Part shown: piece after piece, positions 51,696 to 60,591 of the stretch
How positions within the stretch are numbered: the first letter of the stretch is position 1
How the letters are laid out: each line of letters opens with the position of its first letter
Source of the DNA: Streptomyces longisporoflavus
GTDB taxonomy: Bacteria > Actinomycetota > Actinomycetes > Streptomycetales > Streptomycetaceae
Direction of reading: 5' to 3'
DNA length: 64,000 bases
Assembly (NCBI RefSeq): GCF_014649775.1
Contig: NZ_BMTR01000028.1
Span: forward strand, 1-64,000
Notes under the pieces: generated by a model
What the model saw: the letters and a program-made list of their open reading frames with translations, nothing else
Database searches by the model: none
Told to the model about the DNA's origin: nothing
Position numbers and translations under genes: made by a program

Positions 51696-52158
51696 CGACA
51701 CGGTCTGTTGGAGTGGCCGTCGGTGTGGGCCGTCGGTGCGGGCCGGGTGGAACCAGGCCCGCACCGCGCCTGCGGGGCCGGCCGCCTTGACACCAGTCTC
51801 ACTCCAGAAGAGGCCGAAGCGCGAGCGAGACCGTCGCATCGCCTGCGCCCGGCCTCTCGGAGGGCCTTTCGGCGCATGGCGGCCGGGGCAGAGCGAAGAG
51901 CGTGGCCGCTTGTCCTGTGCGAGCGGTGCCGGGCAGACAGGCGTCCGGGAGAGGCCACCAGCCACCACAGTGCCCAGCACGGGCACGGGCGCATCGACTT
52001 CCCGTCCCCTAAGGGAAGTTGACCTTCCCAGATGTCGTGGCCATGCTGTACCCGCGAAAAAAGGGCCGGGCAGCAGCCCGGCCCGGACCGTCACGTGTGG
52101 GGCACGAAGGTGCCGGCCCCGCATCCGGGACGCCCGCTCGCCGCACCGGAGGACTCGC
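51696..52158. other. 463-bp gap before the next gene
   Basis: No gene-like frame is convincing. The region contains a terminator-like hairpin oriented for the minus strand (52055-52084) and GGCCG-rich inverted repeats near 51730-51780. Confidence 0.4.
52055..52084 (-). terminator. Orphan intrinsic terminator pointing to the minus strand
   Basis: GGGCCGGGC (52063-52071) and GCCCGGCCC (52076-52084) form a perfect 9-bp stem. On the minus strand the stem is followed by six consecutive T from 52062 down to 52057. No minus-strand gene ends here, so its parent transcript may have been lost or may be an unannotated RNA. Confidence 0.55.
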
Positions 52159-52809
52159 TTGCCCATCCACACGCCCGGATTCCCGCCAGGCACCCTCGCC
52201 GATGACGGTCTGCCGATCTGGATTCACGAGGTGGCCGCGACCGAGCAGCACCACGCCCTGCACGTCGTACGTGGTATCGGGCCCCAAGAGACGTTGGAGG
52301 CCCTGGGCATCGACCCCCGCAACATCCGCACCTGCATACTGCCCGCCGCCGGGGCCGACCGGTACACCTCCCTGCCTGCCGCGTTCCTAGAAGCCGAGCA
52401 CGGTCACACCGACACCCTGCTGGCAGGGGCGAACGGGCCCTGGACCTTTGTGTACGACGACTCCGCCGCCGTCGACGAGGAACAGCTGACGGAGCTGTCC
52501 TCCGGGAGTCGCGCCGCAGCCTCCACCTCGGTTTCCATCAACGCCGACGTCAGCCTGTCCTACGCCGTCGACGGGGCGATGATCCACCACGTGGACCTCG
52601 ACGACCTGGTCCTCGAACGCGATCTGCCGCACATGCCCGACGAGCTGCGCACGGCATTCCGGGCAGCAGGGACCGTCAAGCACGACTACCTCTCCGCGGG
52701 CAAGGCCGACCACGCGATCTGCATGCGGGCCGTCTGCGCTCTCGCCGGCCTGATCTGGACCGTCCAGGACCTGCGCAGCACACCGCTGTGGGCGGCGGCG
52801 TGCGAGTGA
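52159..52809 (+). CDS. DUF6461-like conserved protein
   Basis: The 216-residue product starts at TTG 52159, where GGAGG is spaced 6 nt upstream; no ATG/GTG fits. It contains HHALHVVRGIGPQETLEALG, WTFVYDDSAAVDEEQLTELS and DHAICMRAVCALAGLIWTVQ. The opening RGIGPQETLEALG pattern fits the Streptomyces DUF6461 family (Rxxxxxexlxrlg). Cytoplasmic. Function unknown. Confidence 0.65.
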   Translation: MPIHTPGFPPGTLADDGLPIWIHEVAATEQHHALHVVRGIGPQETLEALGIDPRNIRTCILPAAGADRYTSLPAAFLEAEHGHTDTLLAGANGPWTFVYDDSAAVDEEQLTELSSGSRAAASTSVSINADVSLSYAVDGAMIHHVDLDDLVLERDLPHMPDELRTAFRAAGTVKHDYLSAGKADHAICMRAVCALAGLIWTVQDLRSTPLWAAACE

Positions 52810-53139
52810 CCCGGCGGCACCGAGGCCCCGGAGGGCAAACGGATCTGCGTAAGCGAGGGCGGTGACGTCGCATGACGACCGTCCGAGACCGCCGCTTCGA
52901 AGACATGGTGTCCACCACACCATGCCACGCACTGCCCGCGCCGATGGTCGGGGCTGCGCACCACGAAGGCCGCGCGGAAAAGCTGTTGTTCAGGCTCGGC
53001 CGAGCGCGATACGGTCACCGCACTCTAAAGATCACGCTCTCTGGAAACATCGCCGCAGAACGGGAGCACGCCCGCGCACAGCAGCGCGGAGCCACGGAGG
53101 GGCGGCGCCTGATTTTGTCTGCCCTCCGGAGGTTTTTCC
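52810..53139. other. 330-bp gap, no supported gene
   Basis: A plus-strand frame from ATG 52872 is open but runs out of frame into the next gene, and its sequence (TTVRDRRFEDMVSTTPCHAL) matches nothing. Treated as leader/promoter DNA of the LLM gene. Confidence 0.35.
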
Positions 53140-53991
53140 ATGAAGATCGGTCTCGGTCTCCCCATCGACGATCCTGCCCTGCTGCTGACCTGGGCCCAGC
53201 GTTGCGACGTCGGCCCCTTCAGTACGCTCGGCCTGCTCGACCGGCTTGTCTTCGACAACCCAGAGCCACTCATCACCCTTGCCGCACTCGCCGGCGCCAC
53301 CTCCCGCATCCGCCTTCAGACCGAAGTGCTGATCGCGCCCGTGCACAACACGGCGGTGCTCGCCAAGCAGACGGCGACCCTCGACCGCATGTCCGGTGGC
53401 CGGTTCACGTTCGGCATCGGCATCGGCGGACGCGAAGACGACTGCCTGGCCGCGGGCATCGACATCCGGCGCCGGGGGCGCCGACTCGACGAGCAAATGC
53501 CTCTGCTGCGCCGGACCTGGCGCGGTGAACCGTATGTCGAAGGCGTCGGGCCGATCGGTCCCGCGCCCTCGACACCCGGCGGCCCGGAGGTGCTGTTCGG
53601 CGGCTTCGCCCCGGCAGCGATCGAGCGTGTCGGACGCTTCGGCGACGGCTTCCTCGGCGCGGCGCTGCCCCCGCAGTTCATGGCCGGCCTGTTCCGCGAC
53701 GTGGAGACGGTCTGGAAGAAGTACGACCGCCCCGGTCGGCCGCGTCTGGTCGCCCAGGTCAACGCCGCACTCGGCCCAGAGCACACCGTCGAGCAAGCCC
53801 GGCGCAATATCCGTGACTACTACGCGTTCAGCGGCCGCGCCGATCACATGGCCGATGGTCTGCTCACCGCGCCGGAGACGATCCGTAAGACGGTCGATGA
53901 CTTCATCGACATCGGTGCCGATGAAGTCATGCTCTACTGCTGGTCCCCGGCCATCGACCAGATCGACCGTCTCGCCGACACCCTCTTCTAG
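53140..53991 (+). CDS. LLM-class flavin-dependent oxidoreductase
   Basis: The 283-residue protein is a luciferase-like barrel: MKIGLGLPIDDPALLLTWAQ, LTEVLIAPVHNTAVLAKQTA-type strand (RLQTEVLIAPVHNTAVLAKQ), LDRMSGGRFTFGIGIGGRED and EVLFGGFAPAAIERVGRFGD. F420- or FMN-dependent oxidation of small molecules is expected. GGAGG lies just before ATG 53140. Monocistronic, no partner reductase adjoining. Confidence 0.9.
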   Translation: MKIGLGLPIDDPALLLTWAQRCDVGPFSTLGLLDRLVFDNPEPLITLAALAGATSRIRLQTEVLIAPVHNTAVLAKQTATLDRMSGGRFTFGIGIGGREDDCLAAGIDIRRRGRRLDEQMPLLRRTWRGEPYVEGVGPIGPAPSTPGGPEVLFGGFAPAAIERVGRFGDGFLGAALPPQFMAGLFRDVETVWKKYDRPGRPRLVAQVNAALGPEHTVEQARRNIRDYYAFSGRADHMADGLLTAPETIRKTVDDFIDIGADEVMLYCWSPAIDQIDRLADTLF

Positions 53992-54448
53992 CAACTGACC
54001 GTCACCAACCGGGCTGCGGTGAGGGTGACGGGACCCCGTCGAAACCGGTGGGCCGGCTGCCACGGCTTCCACGCCGTTGGCGGTTGGCCCGATGGTCCTA
54101 CGTCAGCGCGCCGTCCAGCCAGCAGTTGAAGAACCTCCGACCAGCGGTTGAAGCTCGGCCGCACCCAACGCGGTGCCCGATACCCGCTCGTCGAGCAGGA
54201 GTTGCGGCATGTCTCAACCCGGGCCGGCAACGCATCGCGCCCCGGCATGTCCGCGCGACCGTGGCACGGACGCGCACTACCGCCACGGTTTACCGGCTGA
54301 ACCCTCGGGTGGAGAGGCCCTTCAACCCACCGGTTGACGCGCTGACCGGCTCACGTCCGTACCTTCTGTTGGCGTCAGGCAGCACGAGCACGAGCACGAG
54401 AACCAGTACGAGCACCAGCCCGAGCCCGGCAACAGATGGAGAACCGGC
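53992..54448. other. 457-bp gap, promoter of the inhibitor gene and a hexamer repeat
   Basis: No gene is supported. A run of AGCACG/AGTACG-type hexamers covers about 54380-54425, just upstream of the I36-like gene. A weak hairpin, CCGTCACC (53999-54006) with GGTGACGG (54024-54031), follows the LLM gene and may terminate it. Confidence 0.4.
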
Positions 54449-54886
54449 ATGTCCTTCACCACACGCGCCGCCGTCGTCACCGCAGCAGCCGCACTCACCG
54501 GGGCGGCCTTCCTGCCCCAGGCCGGTGCCGCCGACACGACGTCTGCCGTACCGACCAGCAAGGTCATCGAAACCCGTGACGGCAGCCCCAAGGCCATCAG
54601 CTGCGAGAAGGGCGACGTCTGCTTCTACAACAGCAGCTGGCAGCGTTGCAGTTGGCCGGTGGCCGACATCAACTGGTCCACGGGCGTCCTGCAGTGTTCC
54701 TGGGCCAAGACACGCAATGTGTACTACGTGTGGAACAACGGCACATCCAACGCGTCAGGCGTCGCTTACTACCTCAACGTCAATCACAAGAACCGGGTCG
54801 GCTGCACTCGCCAGCAGAAGAGCGGCTACCTGCAGAACACGTACAAGGTCGCCTCACACCAATGGGTCAGCGGCAGCTGCGGCTGA
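54449..54886 (+). CDS. Secreted peptidase inhibitor I36-like protein
   Basis: The 145-residue protein has a signal peptide (RAAVVTAAAALTGAAFLPQA-GAA). The mature domain has spaced Cys and aromatic residues: ISCEKGDVCFYNSSWQRCSW, VLQCSWAKTRNVYYVWNNGT and VGCTRQQKSGYLQNTYKVAS, ending SGSCG. This fits small secreted beta/gamma-crystallin-like I36 inhibitors of Streptomyces. ATG 54449 follows GGAG. A strong terminator lies 4 bp downstream. Confidence 0.75.
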   Translation: MSFTTRAAVVTAAAALTGAAFLPQAGAADTTSAVPTSKVIETRDGSPKAISCEKGDVCFYNSSWQRCSWPVADINWSTGVLQCSWAKTRNVYYVWNNGTSNASGVAYYLNVNHKNRVGCTRQQKSGYLQNTYKVASHQWVSGSCG

Positions 54887-54890
54887 TCTG

Positions 54891-54920
54891 CGCCTCGAGG
54901 TCGAGAACGACCTCGAGGCG
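54891..54920. terminator. 13-bp perfect hairpin after the inhibitor gene
   Basis: CGCCTCGAGGTCG and CGACCTCGAGGCG pair perfectly around AGAA. It sits directly after the stop codon and between convergent genes. Confidence 0.85.
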
Positions 54921-55003
54921 TGCGCGGGAGACGGCTCTGGTCGCCCTGGAGGTCGCCACTTTGCTGCTCGCCCGCCGCGGCCTGTGGACCGATGCCGGTG
55001 GGG

Positions 55004-55939
55004 TTAGTTGAGGTTGCCTTCCATGGCGCTGTAGAGCTCGGTGGCTTCGCAGAAGGCAAGGCCGAGGTGTTCGGCGACGCCCATTGCTTCGTTGATTTTC
55101 TGTGCGTCGATCGCGTCGCATTTCAACTCGTGGCGATGGGCGGCCAGGTAGGCGCGGGCGGCGGGAACGGAGGGGGCGGGGGTCAGCCCGCCGATCGCGT
55201 AGTTGCTCACGATGGTGGCGGGCGGCGTCGGCCATTGCAGGTGGGGGAACTCCTGGCGCAGCAGGCCGGTCAGGGCGGTCGGCGCGGTGAACCCCGTCGT
55301 GTCCAGGCCGGCTTCCGTGCACAGGCGGGTGGGCCAGGTGTATCCGCGGGACATCCATCCGGGTAGCAGGGCTGCGGCGAATTCCACGGCGCAGTAGGGG
55401 ACCTCGCGTGTCAGCAGCAGGGCCGCGTCGAATTCCCGGCCGTCTTGGCGGCGGACGTGTCGCTCGCCGTTGCGCAGCGCGATCGCTGCCCCGCGCAACA
55501 TGCGCAGCGGGGTGGTGAGGCTGTCGGCGAGTGCGTCATCGCCGGGCAACTGCCCGGTCGTGTCGGGTTCGATCCGTCGGGCCAGGGCGGGGTCGAGCCG
55601 GTTGGCCATCTCGGCTGCGATGGCATCCACGCCGTCGGCGGGTGCCGCGAGGTAGCGCTGCAGATCCCGGGTGATCTGCTCGGGGCCGTCGCCGGTGATG
55701 AAGAACGGCCGTCCCCAGACGTACAGGTGGGCTTCGAAGGGGACCTGGTCGTGATCGTGTGCGTAGTCCTGCACGCCCAGGGCCCAGGCTTTGGCGCGGA
55801 AGCGGACCTTGCGTATCTCGACGGCCCGGGCGACCAGATCGTCGATGTCGTCGTCCTGGCCCCGTCCGGCCAGGAACGGGAGCAGCCGACGCTCGATGAG
55901 GGGCAGGTCGAGCGGGTGGAAGCTTGTATCGAATCCCAT
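55004..55939 (-). CDS. Conserved Streptomyces hypothetical protein
   Basis: The 311-residue protein starts MGFDTSFHPLDLPLIERRLL at ATG 55939, the natural family start. It contains FRAKAWALGVQDYAHDHDQV, FEAHLYVWGRPFFITGDGPE and CAVEFAAALLPGWMSRGYTW. It is soluble and acidic with many aromatic residues. No catalytic motif recognised. It is divergent from a small zinc-ribbon-like gene. Confidence 0.75.
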   Translation of the reverse strand: MGFDTSFHPLDLPLIERRLLPFLAGRGQDDDIDDLVARAVEIRKVRFRAKAWALGVQDYAHDHDQVPFEAHLYVWGRPFFITGDGPEQITRDLQRYLAAPADGVDAIAAEMANRLDPALARRIEPDTTGQLPGDDALADSLTTPLRMLRGAAIALRNGERHVRRQDGREFDAALLLTREVPYCAVEFAAALLPGWMSRGYTWPTRLCTEAGLDTTGFTAPTALTGLLRQEFPHLQWPTPPATIVSNYAIGGLTPAPSVPAARAYLAAHRHELKCDAIDAQKINEAMGVAEHLGLAFCEATELYSAMEGNLN

Positions 55940-56024
55940 GGGCGGAACCCTAATGTGTGGGGGGTCTTTGAAGTTGTATGTCCGTGCGAGGAGTTCAGCT
56001 GGTCGGCGCTGGGGAGCCACCGCC

Positions 56025-56237
56025 GTGCACAGCTGTAGTGTCTGCGACCGGCCGCTCACACAGCAGGAACTCCACCAGGTGTGGATCTCGATCCGCGTGA
56101 CCACCGACGTGCTGCCCCTACTGGTCAACGCCTGCTCGCCCGAGTGTGTGGATGCCCTGCCCGACGGCGACGAGGACTACATCGCTACACCACACAAGGG
56201 CGGCAACGTCCATCAACCGCAGCCTGACTGGGACTGA
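56025..56237 (+). CDS. Small Cys-rich (zinc-ribbon-like) protein
   Basis: The 70-residue product starts at GTG 56025 after GGGGAG. Four conserved-looking cysteines are in HSCSVCDRPL and NACSPECVDAL, a C-x2-C ... C-x3-C pattern that could bind zinc. The tail GNVHQPQPDWD is polar. It may be a ribosome- or nucleic-acid-associated small protein. Divergent from the hypothetical gene at 55939. Confidence 0.55.
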   Translation: MHSCSVCDRPLTQQELHQVWISIRVTTDVLPLLVNACSPECVDALPDGDEDYIATPHKGGNVHQPQPDWD

Positions 56238-56265
56238 CCGTCCTGAACCGATGCCGGCCGCTGGT

Positions 56266-56868
56266 CTATGAGCGACGCCAGTTGAGCAGTACTGCGTCGA
56301 CCGCGGTGTGCAGAGTCGTTGCCGCCACCCCGTCGCGCAGCTGCGTGGAGAGGCCGAGGAGGAAGCTGTGGATCATGGCGGTCACGCCGTCGATGTCGGC
56401 ATCGGCATCGAGTTCGCCCGCGGCGATGCCCCGCTCCACGCATGCCCGGATGCGTACCCGGTCCGCTTCACGCCGTGCCGTGACGGCCGCGCGTACGCCC
56501 GCGTGCTCCTCTCCCGGCGCCCGCATCGTGCCGGAGAGGGCGATGAGGCAGCCGACGGGGTGGGACGAGTCGGCCTGCATGTCGATCGAGCCGTGCAGCA
56601 GGGCGGCCACCGCCTCGCGCGGGCTGACCGTCTGGTCCTCGATGACGCCGGTGGCACCACCGGGGCCCTTCATGTAGTGCTCGACGGCCTGCTTGAACAA
56701 CCCTTCCTTCGAGCCGAAGGCGCCGTACAGGCTCGCGGAGGACAGCCCGGTGGCGGCTCGCAGTTGTGCCAGTGAGGTCGCTTCGTAACCCTGCTCCCAG
56801 AAGAGCAGCATCGCGGCTTCCAGTACGCACTCCATGTCGAAGGCGCGGGGACGGCCGGCCGGCGGCAT
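56266..56868 (-). CDS. TetR-family repressor
   Basis: The 200-residue regulator starts at ATG 56868 (GGAGG upstream) with MPPAGRPRAFDMECVLEAAM and the HTH LAQLRAATGLSSASLYGAFG-SKEGLF. The C-terminal ligand domain resembles AcrR/ComR-type regulators (HPVGCLIALSGTMRAPGEEH). It is divergent from an MFS transporter. The 212-bp gap contains palindromes (57006-57019), the presumed operator. Confidence 0.9.
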   Translation of the reverse strand: MPPAGRPRAFDMECVLEAAMLLFWEQGYEATSLAQLRAATGLSSASLYGAFGSKEGLFKQAVEHYMKGPGGATGVIEDQTVSPREAVAALLHGSIDMQADSSHPVGCLIALSGTMRAPGEEHAGVRAAVTARREADRVRIRACVERGIAAGELDADADIDGVTAMIHSFLLGLSTQLRDGVAATTLHTAVDAVLLNWRRS

Positions 56869-57005
56869 ATGGACCTCCTGCATCAGCGTCATGGACGACG
56901 GTTTCGGCACGGGGGGCGTTTCTCCGTGCCCCGCTTCCCTCCCATATTGGACCAACCACTCCACAAAACGCCAAGCGTCGAGGCGCTCGAACGCGGGGGT
57001 GCGCA

Positions 57006-57037
57006 GTGACCCCGGTCACTTATGGATCATCCAATCC
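57006..57037. promoter_or_regulatory. Palindromes in the TetR/MFS divergent promoter
   Basis: GTGACCCCGGTCAC (57006-57019) is a perfect palindrome; GGAT-N6-ATCC (57024-57037) is a second inverted repeat directly beside it. A TTGACC at about 57048 with a TATTT-like element 19 bp later may be the MFS promoter. Confidence 0.5.
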
Positions 57038-57080
57038 GTAATCGCTTGACCCTCGCACCGGGCCGGGCAAGTATTTCGGT

Positions 57081-58418
57081 ATGAACGATCCAGAATTCGA
57101 TAAGGGCAGCAGCACGGCCCGCTCCCCGCTGAGCCGCGCGATGGTGCTGCTGCTGGCGGTGACATGCGGCGCGGCGGTCGCGAACATCTACTACGCGCAA
57201 CCACTGTTGCCCGTCGTCTCCGAGGCGCTGGGGGTCTCCGAGGGGGCCGGCGGTCTGATCGTCACCGCCTCGCAGATCGGCTACGCGCTTTCTCTCGGAC
57301 TGCTGGTGCCGCTCGGCGACGTACTGGAGCGGCGTCGGTTGGTGAGCGGGCTGCTCGCCCTGAGCGCTGTCGCTCTCCTCGGTGCGGCGGCCTCGCCCTC
57401 GCTGGGTGTGCTGTACGCCGCGGTCGCGCTGGTCGGAGTGACCTCCGCCGTGGCACAGATCGTGGTGCCGATGGCAGCCTCGCTGGCCGCCGACCATGAA
57501 CGCGGCGCGGTGGTGGGCACGGTCATGAGCGGCCTGCTCATCGGCATCATGCTCGCGCGGACGATTGCCGGGGCGCTGGCCGAATTCGGTGACTGGCGGC
57601 TGGTGTTCGTCTTCGCCGCATGCGTCATGGTGCTGCTCGCGATCACTTTGCGGCTTGTGCTGCCTCTCGTGCCGCCGACGGCGAAGACGCCCTACCCCCG
57701 GCTGCTGAGCTCGGTGGTGACGCTGGTGCGCACCGAGTCGCTGCTGCGCAGGCGCATGGCTCTGGCCGCGGTCGGCATGGGCGCCTTCACGGTCCTGTGG
57801 ACCGCCTCGTCGTTCCTGCTGGCCGGCCCCGCCTACGGGTACGGTCCGGCGGTCATCGGCCTGTTCGGTCTGGTCGGGGTCGTCGGGGCCGCCGCCGCGT
57901 CGGTGGCGGGCCGCCTCGCGGACCGGGGGCACGCCCGCCGGGTGACCACCGGCGGGCTGATCGTGCTGACGGGCAGTTGGGGCGTACTCGTCTTCGCCGG
58001 TCAAGGCGGTCCGCTCGGCCTCGGCGCGCTGATGATCGGCATCGTGGCGCTCAACCTGGGACAGCAGGCACTGCTGATCAGCCATCAGAGCGTCCTGTAC
58101 CGCCGCATCCCGCACGCCCGCAGCCGGGTCACGACCGCCCTCATGGTCTCCGCCTTCGCAGGCAGCACCGTCTCCTCCGCCCTGACGGCCGCGCTTTATC
58201 CGCGCGTGGGCTGGACAGGAGTCTCCGTGCTCGGAGCCGGGATCGCGCTGATCGGCCTCGCGGTCTGGTCCCTGGAACTGCTCCGCCCGAGCCCCGCGGA
58301 ACCGCTCGCCGACCCCTCAGCGGACGAGAACCTCCACGCCGACGCCCACCCGGCCCGCACCTCTCCCGCAGGCCCGGACCGCACCCACGTACACACACCG
58401 GAGACCGCTGATGCCTGA
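57081..58418 (+). CDS. MFS efflux transporter (YnfM/AraJ-like)
   Basis: The 445-residue protein has about 12 TM segments and opens with RAMVLLLAVTCGAAVANIYY-AQPLLP, the signature of the YnfM-like subgroup. The loop motif is LVPLGDVLERRRLVSG. It probably exports an acid or drug. The gene overlaps the next by 8 bp (ATGCCTGA) and forms an operon with a D-2-hydroxyacid dehydrogenase and an MBL-fold enzyme. Repressed by the divergent TetR protein, by inference. Confidence 0.9.
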   Translation: MNDPEFDKGSSTARSPLSRAMVLLLAVTCGAAVANIYYAQPLLPVVSEALGVSEGAGGLIVTASQIGYALSLGLLVPLGDVLERRRLVSGLLALSAVALLGAAASPSLGVLYAAVALVGVTSAVAQIVVPMAASLAADHERGAVVGTVMSGLLIGIMLARTIAGALAEFGDWRLVFVFAACVMVLLAITLRLVLPLVPPTAKTPYPRLLSSVVTLVRTESLLRRRMALAAVGMGAFTVLWTASSFLLAGPAYGYGPAVIGLFGLVGVVGAAAASVAGRLADRGHARRVTTGGLIVLTGSWGVLVFAGQGGPLGLGALMIGIVALNLGQQALLISHQSVLYRRIPHARSRVTTALMVSAFAGSTVSSALTAALYPRVGWTGVSVLGAGIALIGLAVWSLELLRPSPAEPLADPSADENLHADAHPARTSPAGPDRTHVHTPETADA

Positions 58419-59376
58419 GATCCGCCGAGTGGCGATCCTGGACGACTACCAGCACACGGCACACCGGCACGCCGACTGGGATTCCCTGCCCGAAGGCACC
58501 CGTCTCGCCTATTTCTCCGAGCACTTGGGCAGCGCGGAGGAGGTGATCGCCGCACTGGAGCCGTTCGACGTGGTCGTAGCCATGCGCGAGCGCACCCCGT
58601 TCCCCGCCGAGGTGCTCGACCAACTGCCGAACCTGCGCCTGCTGGTGACCACAGGGCCGGCCAACGCAGCCATCGACACGGCCGCGGCCGCACAGCTGGG
58701 CATCGTGGTGTCCGGCACCCGCGCCGCGGGACTGACCTCCACGGCCGAACTGACCTGGGGACTCCTGCACGCCCTGAGCCGCTCACTGCCCGCCGAGGAC
58801 CACAACCTGCGCGAAGGCGCCTGGCAGACAACCGTGGGGCGCGACCTGCACGGTGCCCGCCTGGGCGTGATCGGTCTCGGCAGCGTGGGAAGTCAGGTGG
58901 CCCGCGTAGGAGTCGCCTTCGGCATGGACGTCGTCGCCTGGAGCAGCCATCTCGACACCGGGCATGCCGAAGCACTGGGCGTCACTCCTGTCAGCAAACG
59001 AGAACTGCTGACCACCTCGGACGTGGTGACGCTCCACGTCCGGCTCTCCCCGCGTACCACCGGCCTCATCGGTCCCGACGAACTCGCCCTCATGCGGCCG
59101 GACGCGCTGCTGATCAACACCTCCCGGGCACCCGTCGTCGACGAGCGGGCGCTGCTGGCCGCGCTGCACGCCGGAACGCTGGGCGGGGCCGCCCTGGACG
59201 TGCACCTCACCGAGCCGCTGCCCATCGATTCGCCGTGGTGCGACGCTCCGCGCACCGTCCTCACCCCACACCTGGGCTACGTCACCGCCGGTGCCTACGA
59301 AACCTTCTACCGCGACGCACTCGCCGACATCCTCGCCTACGCCGCCGACAAACCGATCCGCGTACTCACCCCATGA
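58411..59376 (+). CDS. D-2-hydroxyacid dehydrogenase family protein
   Basis: The 321-residue NAD-dependent enzyme has the dinucleotide motif LGVIGLGSVGSQVARVGVAF and the catalytic Arg/Glu/His: Arg in HVRLSPRTTG, Glu in LDVHLTEPLP and His in TPHLGYVTAG. It interconverts 2-keto acids and D-2-hydroxy acids. ATG 58411 overlaps the MFS gene, so translation is coupled. With exporter and MBL hydrolase it may form a detoxification or catabolic operon. Confidence 0.92.
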   Translation: MPEIRRVAILDDYQHTAHRHADWDSLPEGTRLAYFSEHLGSAEEVIAALEPFDVVVAMRERTPFPAEVLDQLPNLRLLVTTGPANAAIDTAAAAQLGIVVSGTRAAGLTSTAELTWGLLHALSRSLPAEDHNLREGAWQTTVGRDLHGARLGVIGLGSVGSQVARVGVAFGMDVVAWSSHLDTGHAEALGVTPVSKRELLTTSDVVTLHVRLSPRTTGLIGPDELALMRPDALLINTSRAPVVDERALLAALHAGTLGGAALDVHLTEPLPIDSPWCDAPRTVLTPHLGYVTAGAYETFYRDALADILAYAADKPIRVLTP

Positions 59377-59426
59377 GCGGACCACGCCCCACCACTGCCA
59401 CACACGAACGAGGAAAGAAACCCATC

Positions 59427-60338
59427 ATGACCACCAGCGAGCAGCCCACCATCACCCGCCCGCAGCACGAGCCCGCCGACGACTCGGGGAGTCGCCTGCC
59501 GCGTCTGTGGACGCGGACCCTGGGAGACCTCACCCTCACCTACGTCCCCGACGCCGGCGTCCACATGATCCCCACCCGGGTCTACCCCGCCTCCGCCGAC
59601 AAGGACTGGACAGCCCACGGTCCCCATATGACGGACGCGGGCCACCTGGCCATGGGGTGCGGCGCGCTGCTCGTCGAGCGCGGAGGGAAGCCACTGCTCC
59701 TGGACGCCGGTCATGGCCGTATCTCGGGCCAGGACCCGGAACACTTCCAGCACGGCTTCGACCACGTACAGACCCTCCCCGATCACCTGGAACGTCTGGG
59801 CGTCGACCCGGCCACGCTGGAGACAGTCGCCTTCACCCACCTGCACGACGACCACACGGGATGGGCCCGGCCGGATGCCGTCGACGACCCGCGCGGCCTG
59901 TTCCCCCACGCGCGCTGGGTCGTCGGACAGGGCGAACTACAGGGCCTGGACCCCGCCTCCGGCCCCCGGCTCGCCGGACAGGAGACACGGACCACAGCCG
60001 TCGCCGACGGAACGGAGATCGCCGAGGGAGTACGTGCCTGGGCGCTGCCCGGGCACACCACCGGGCACACGGCCTACATCCTCGAGACCGGCGACGGCCG
60101 CCGGATCGTGGCCTTCGGCGATGCCATGCACTCACCCGTCCAGGTTCAGCACCCCGACTGGGAGGTCGTCCTCGATCACGACCGCGCCCGGGCCGAGGAA
60201 TCACGCCGCCGACTGGTGGAATTCCTGGCCCGGGACGGCGTCTTCGGCTTCGGCGTGCACTTCGCGGACCAGCAACTCGGCACCGTCGACGACACCGGCC
60301 GCTGGCGCCCTTGGGACGACAAGACGGATAACCGGTAG
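59427..60338 (+). CDS. Metallo-beta-lactamase-fold hydrolase
   Basis: The 303-residue protein has the MBL zinc motif THLHDDHTGW (HxHxDH), HTTGHTAY, GDAMHS and a late His in GVHFADQQLG. AHP-like lactonases of the AHL type share this pattern. GCGALLVERGGKPLLLDAGH marks the first strand. Third gene of the TetR-controlled operon. Lactone or thioester hydrolysis would complement the adjacent dehydrogenase; substrate unknown. Confidence 0.9.
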   Translation: MTTSEQPTITRPQHEPADDSGSRLPRLWTRTLGDLTLTYVPDAGVHMIPTRVYPASADKDWTAHGPHMTDAGHLAMGCGALLVERGGKPLLLDAGHGRISGQDPEHFQHGFDHVQTLPDHLERLGVDPATLETVAFTHLHDDHTGWARPDAVDDPRGLFPHARWVVGQGELQGLDPASGPRLAGQETRTTAVADGTEIAEGVRAWALPGHTTGHTAYILETGDGRRIVAFGDAMHSPVQVQHPDWEVVLDHDRARAEESRRRLVEFLARDGVFGFGVHFADQQLGTVDDTGRWRPWDDKTDNR

Positions 60339-60591
60339 GTCCCCGCAGTTCTCGCCGCGATACGGCAGCGCGCCCGTGTACGCCCCAGCCGGGGACGGAG
60401 CGGAACCGTGCGCGGCAGGCCGGGAGGTGCCGGGTCGGCACGCCAGGCGAGGTAGCGTCCGTAGATCTCCTGGCTGTCGGGCGCACGGTCGGTCGACGAT
60501 GTCCCAACTCCTCCGGCACAGGCTCCTGATGGGGCTTCTGCTTCTGCGTCTGCCCCGTCCGCGATGATGGGTGGCGAATAGGGGGGGCGGG

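Noticed and set aside
54300..54425. Possible CRISPR-like array from short repeats
   Set aside because: The units are contiguous hexamers without spacers, so a simple repeat, not CRISPR.
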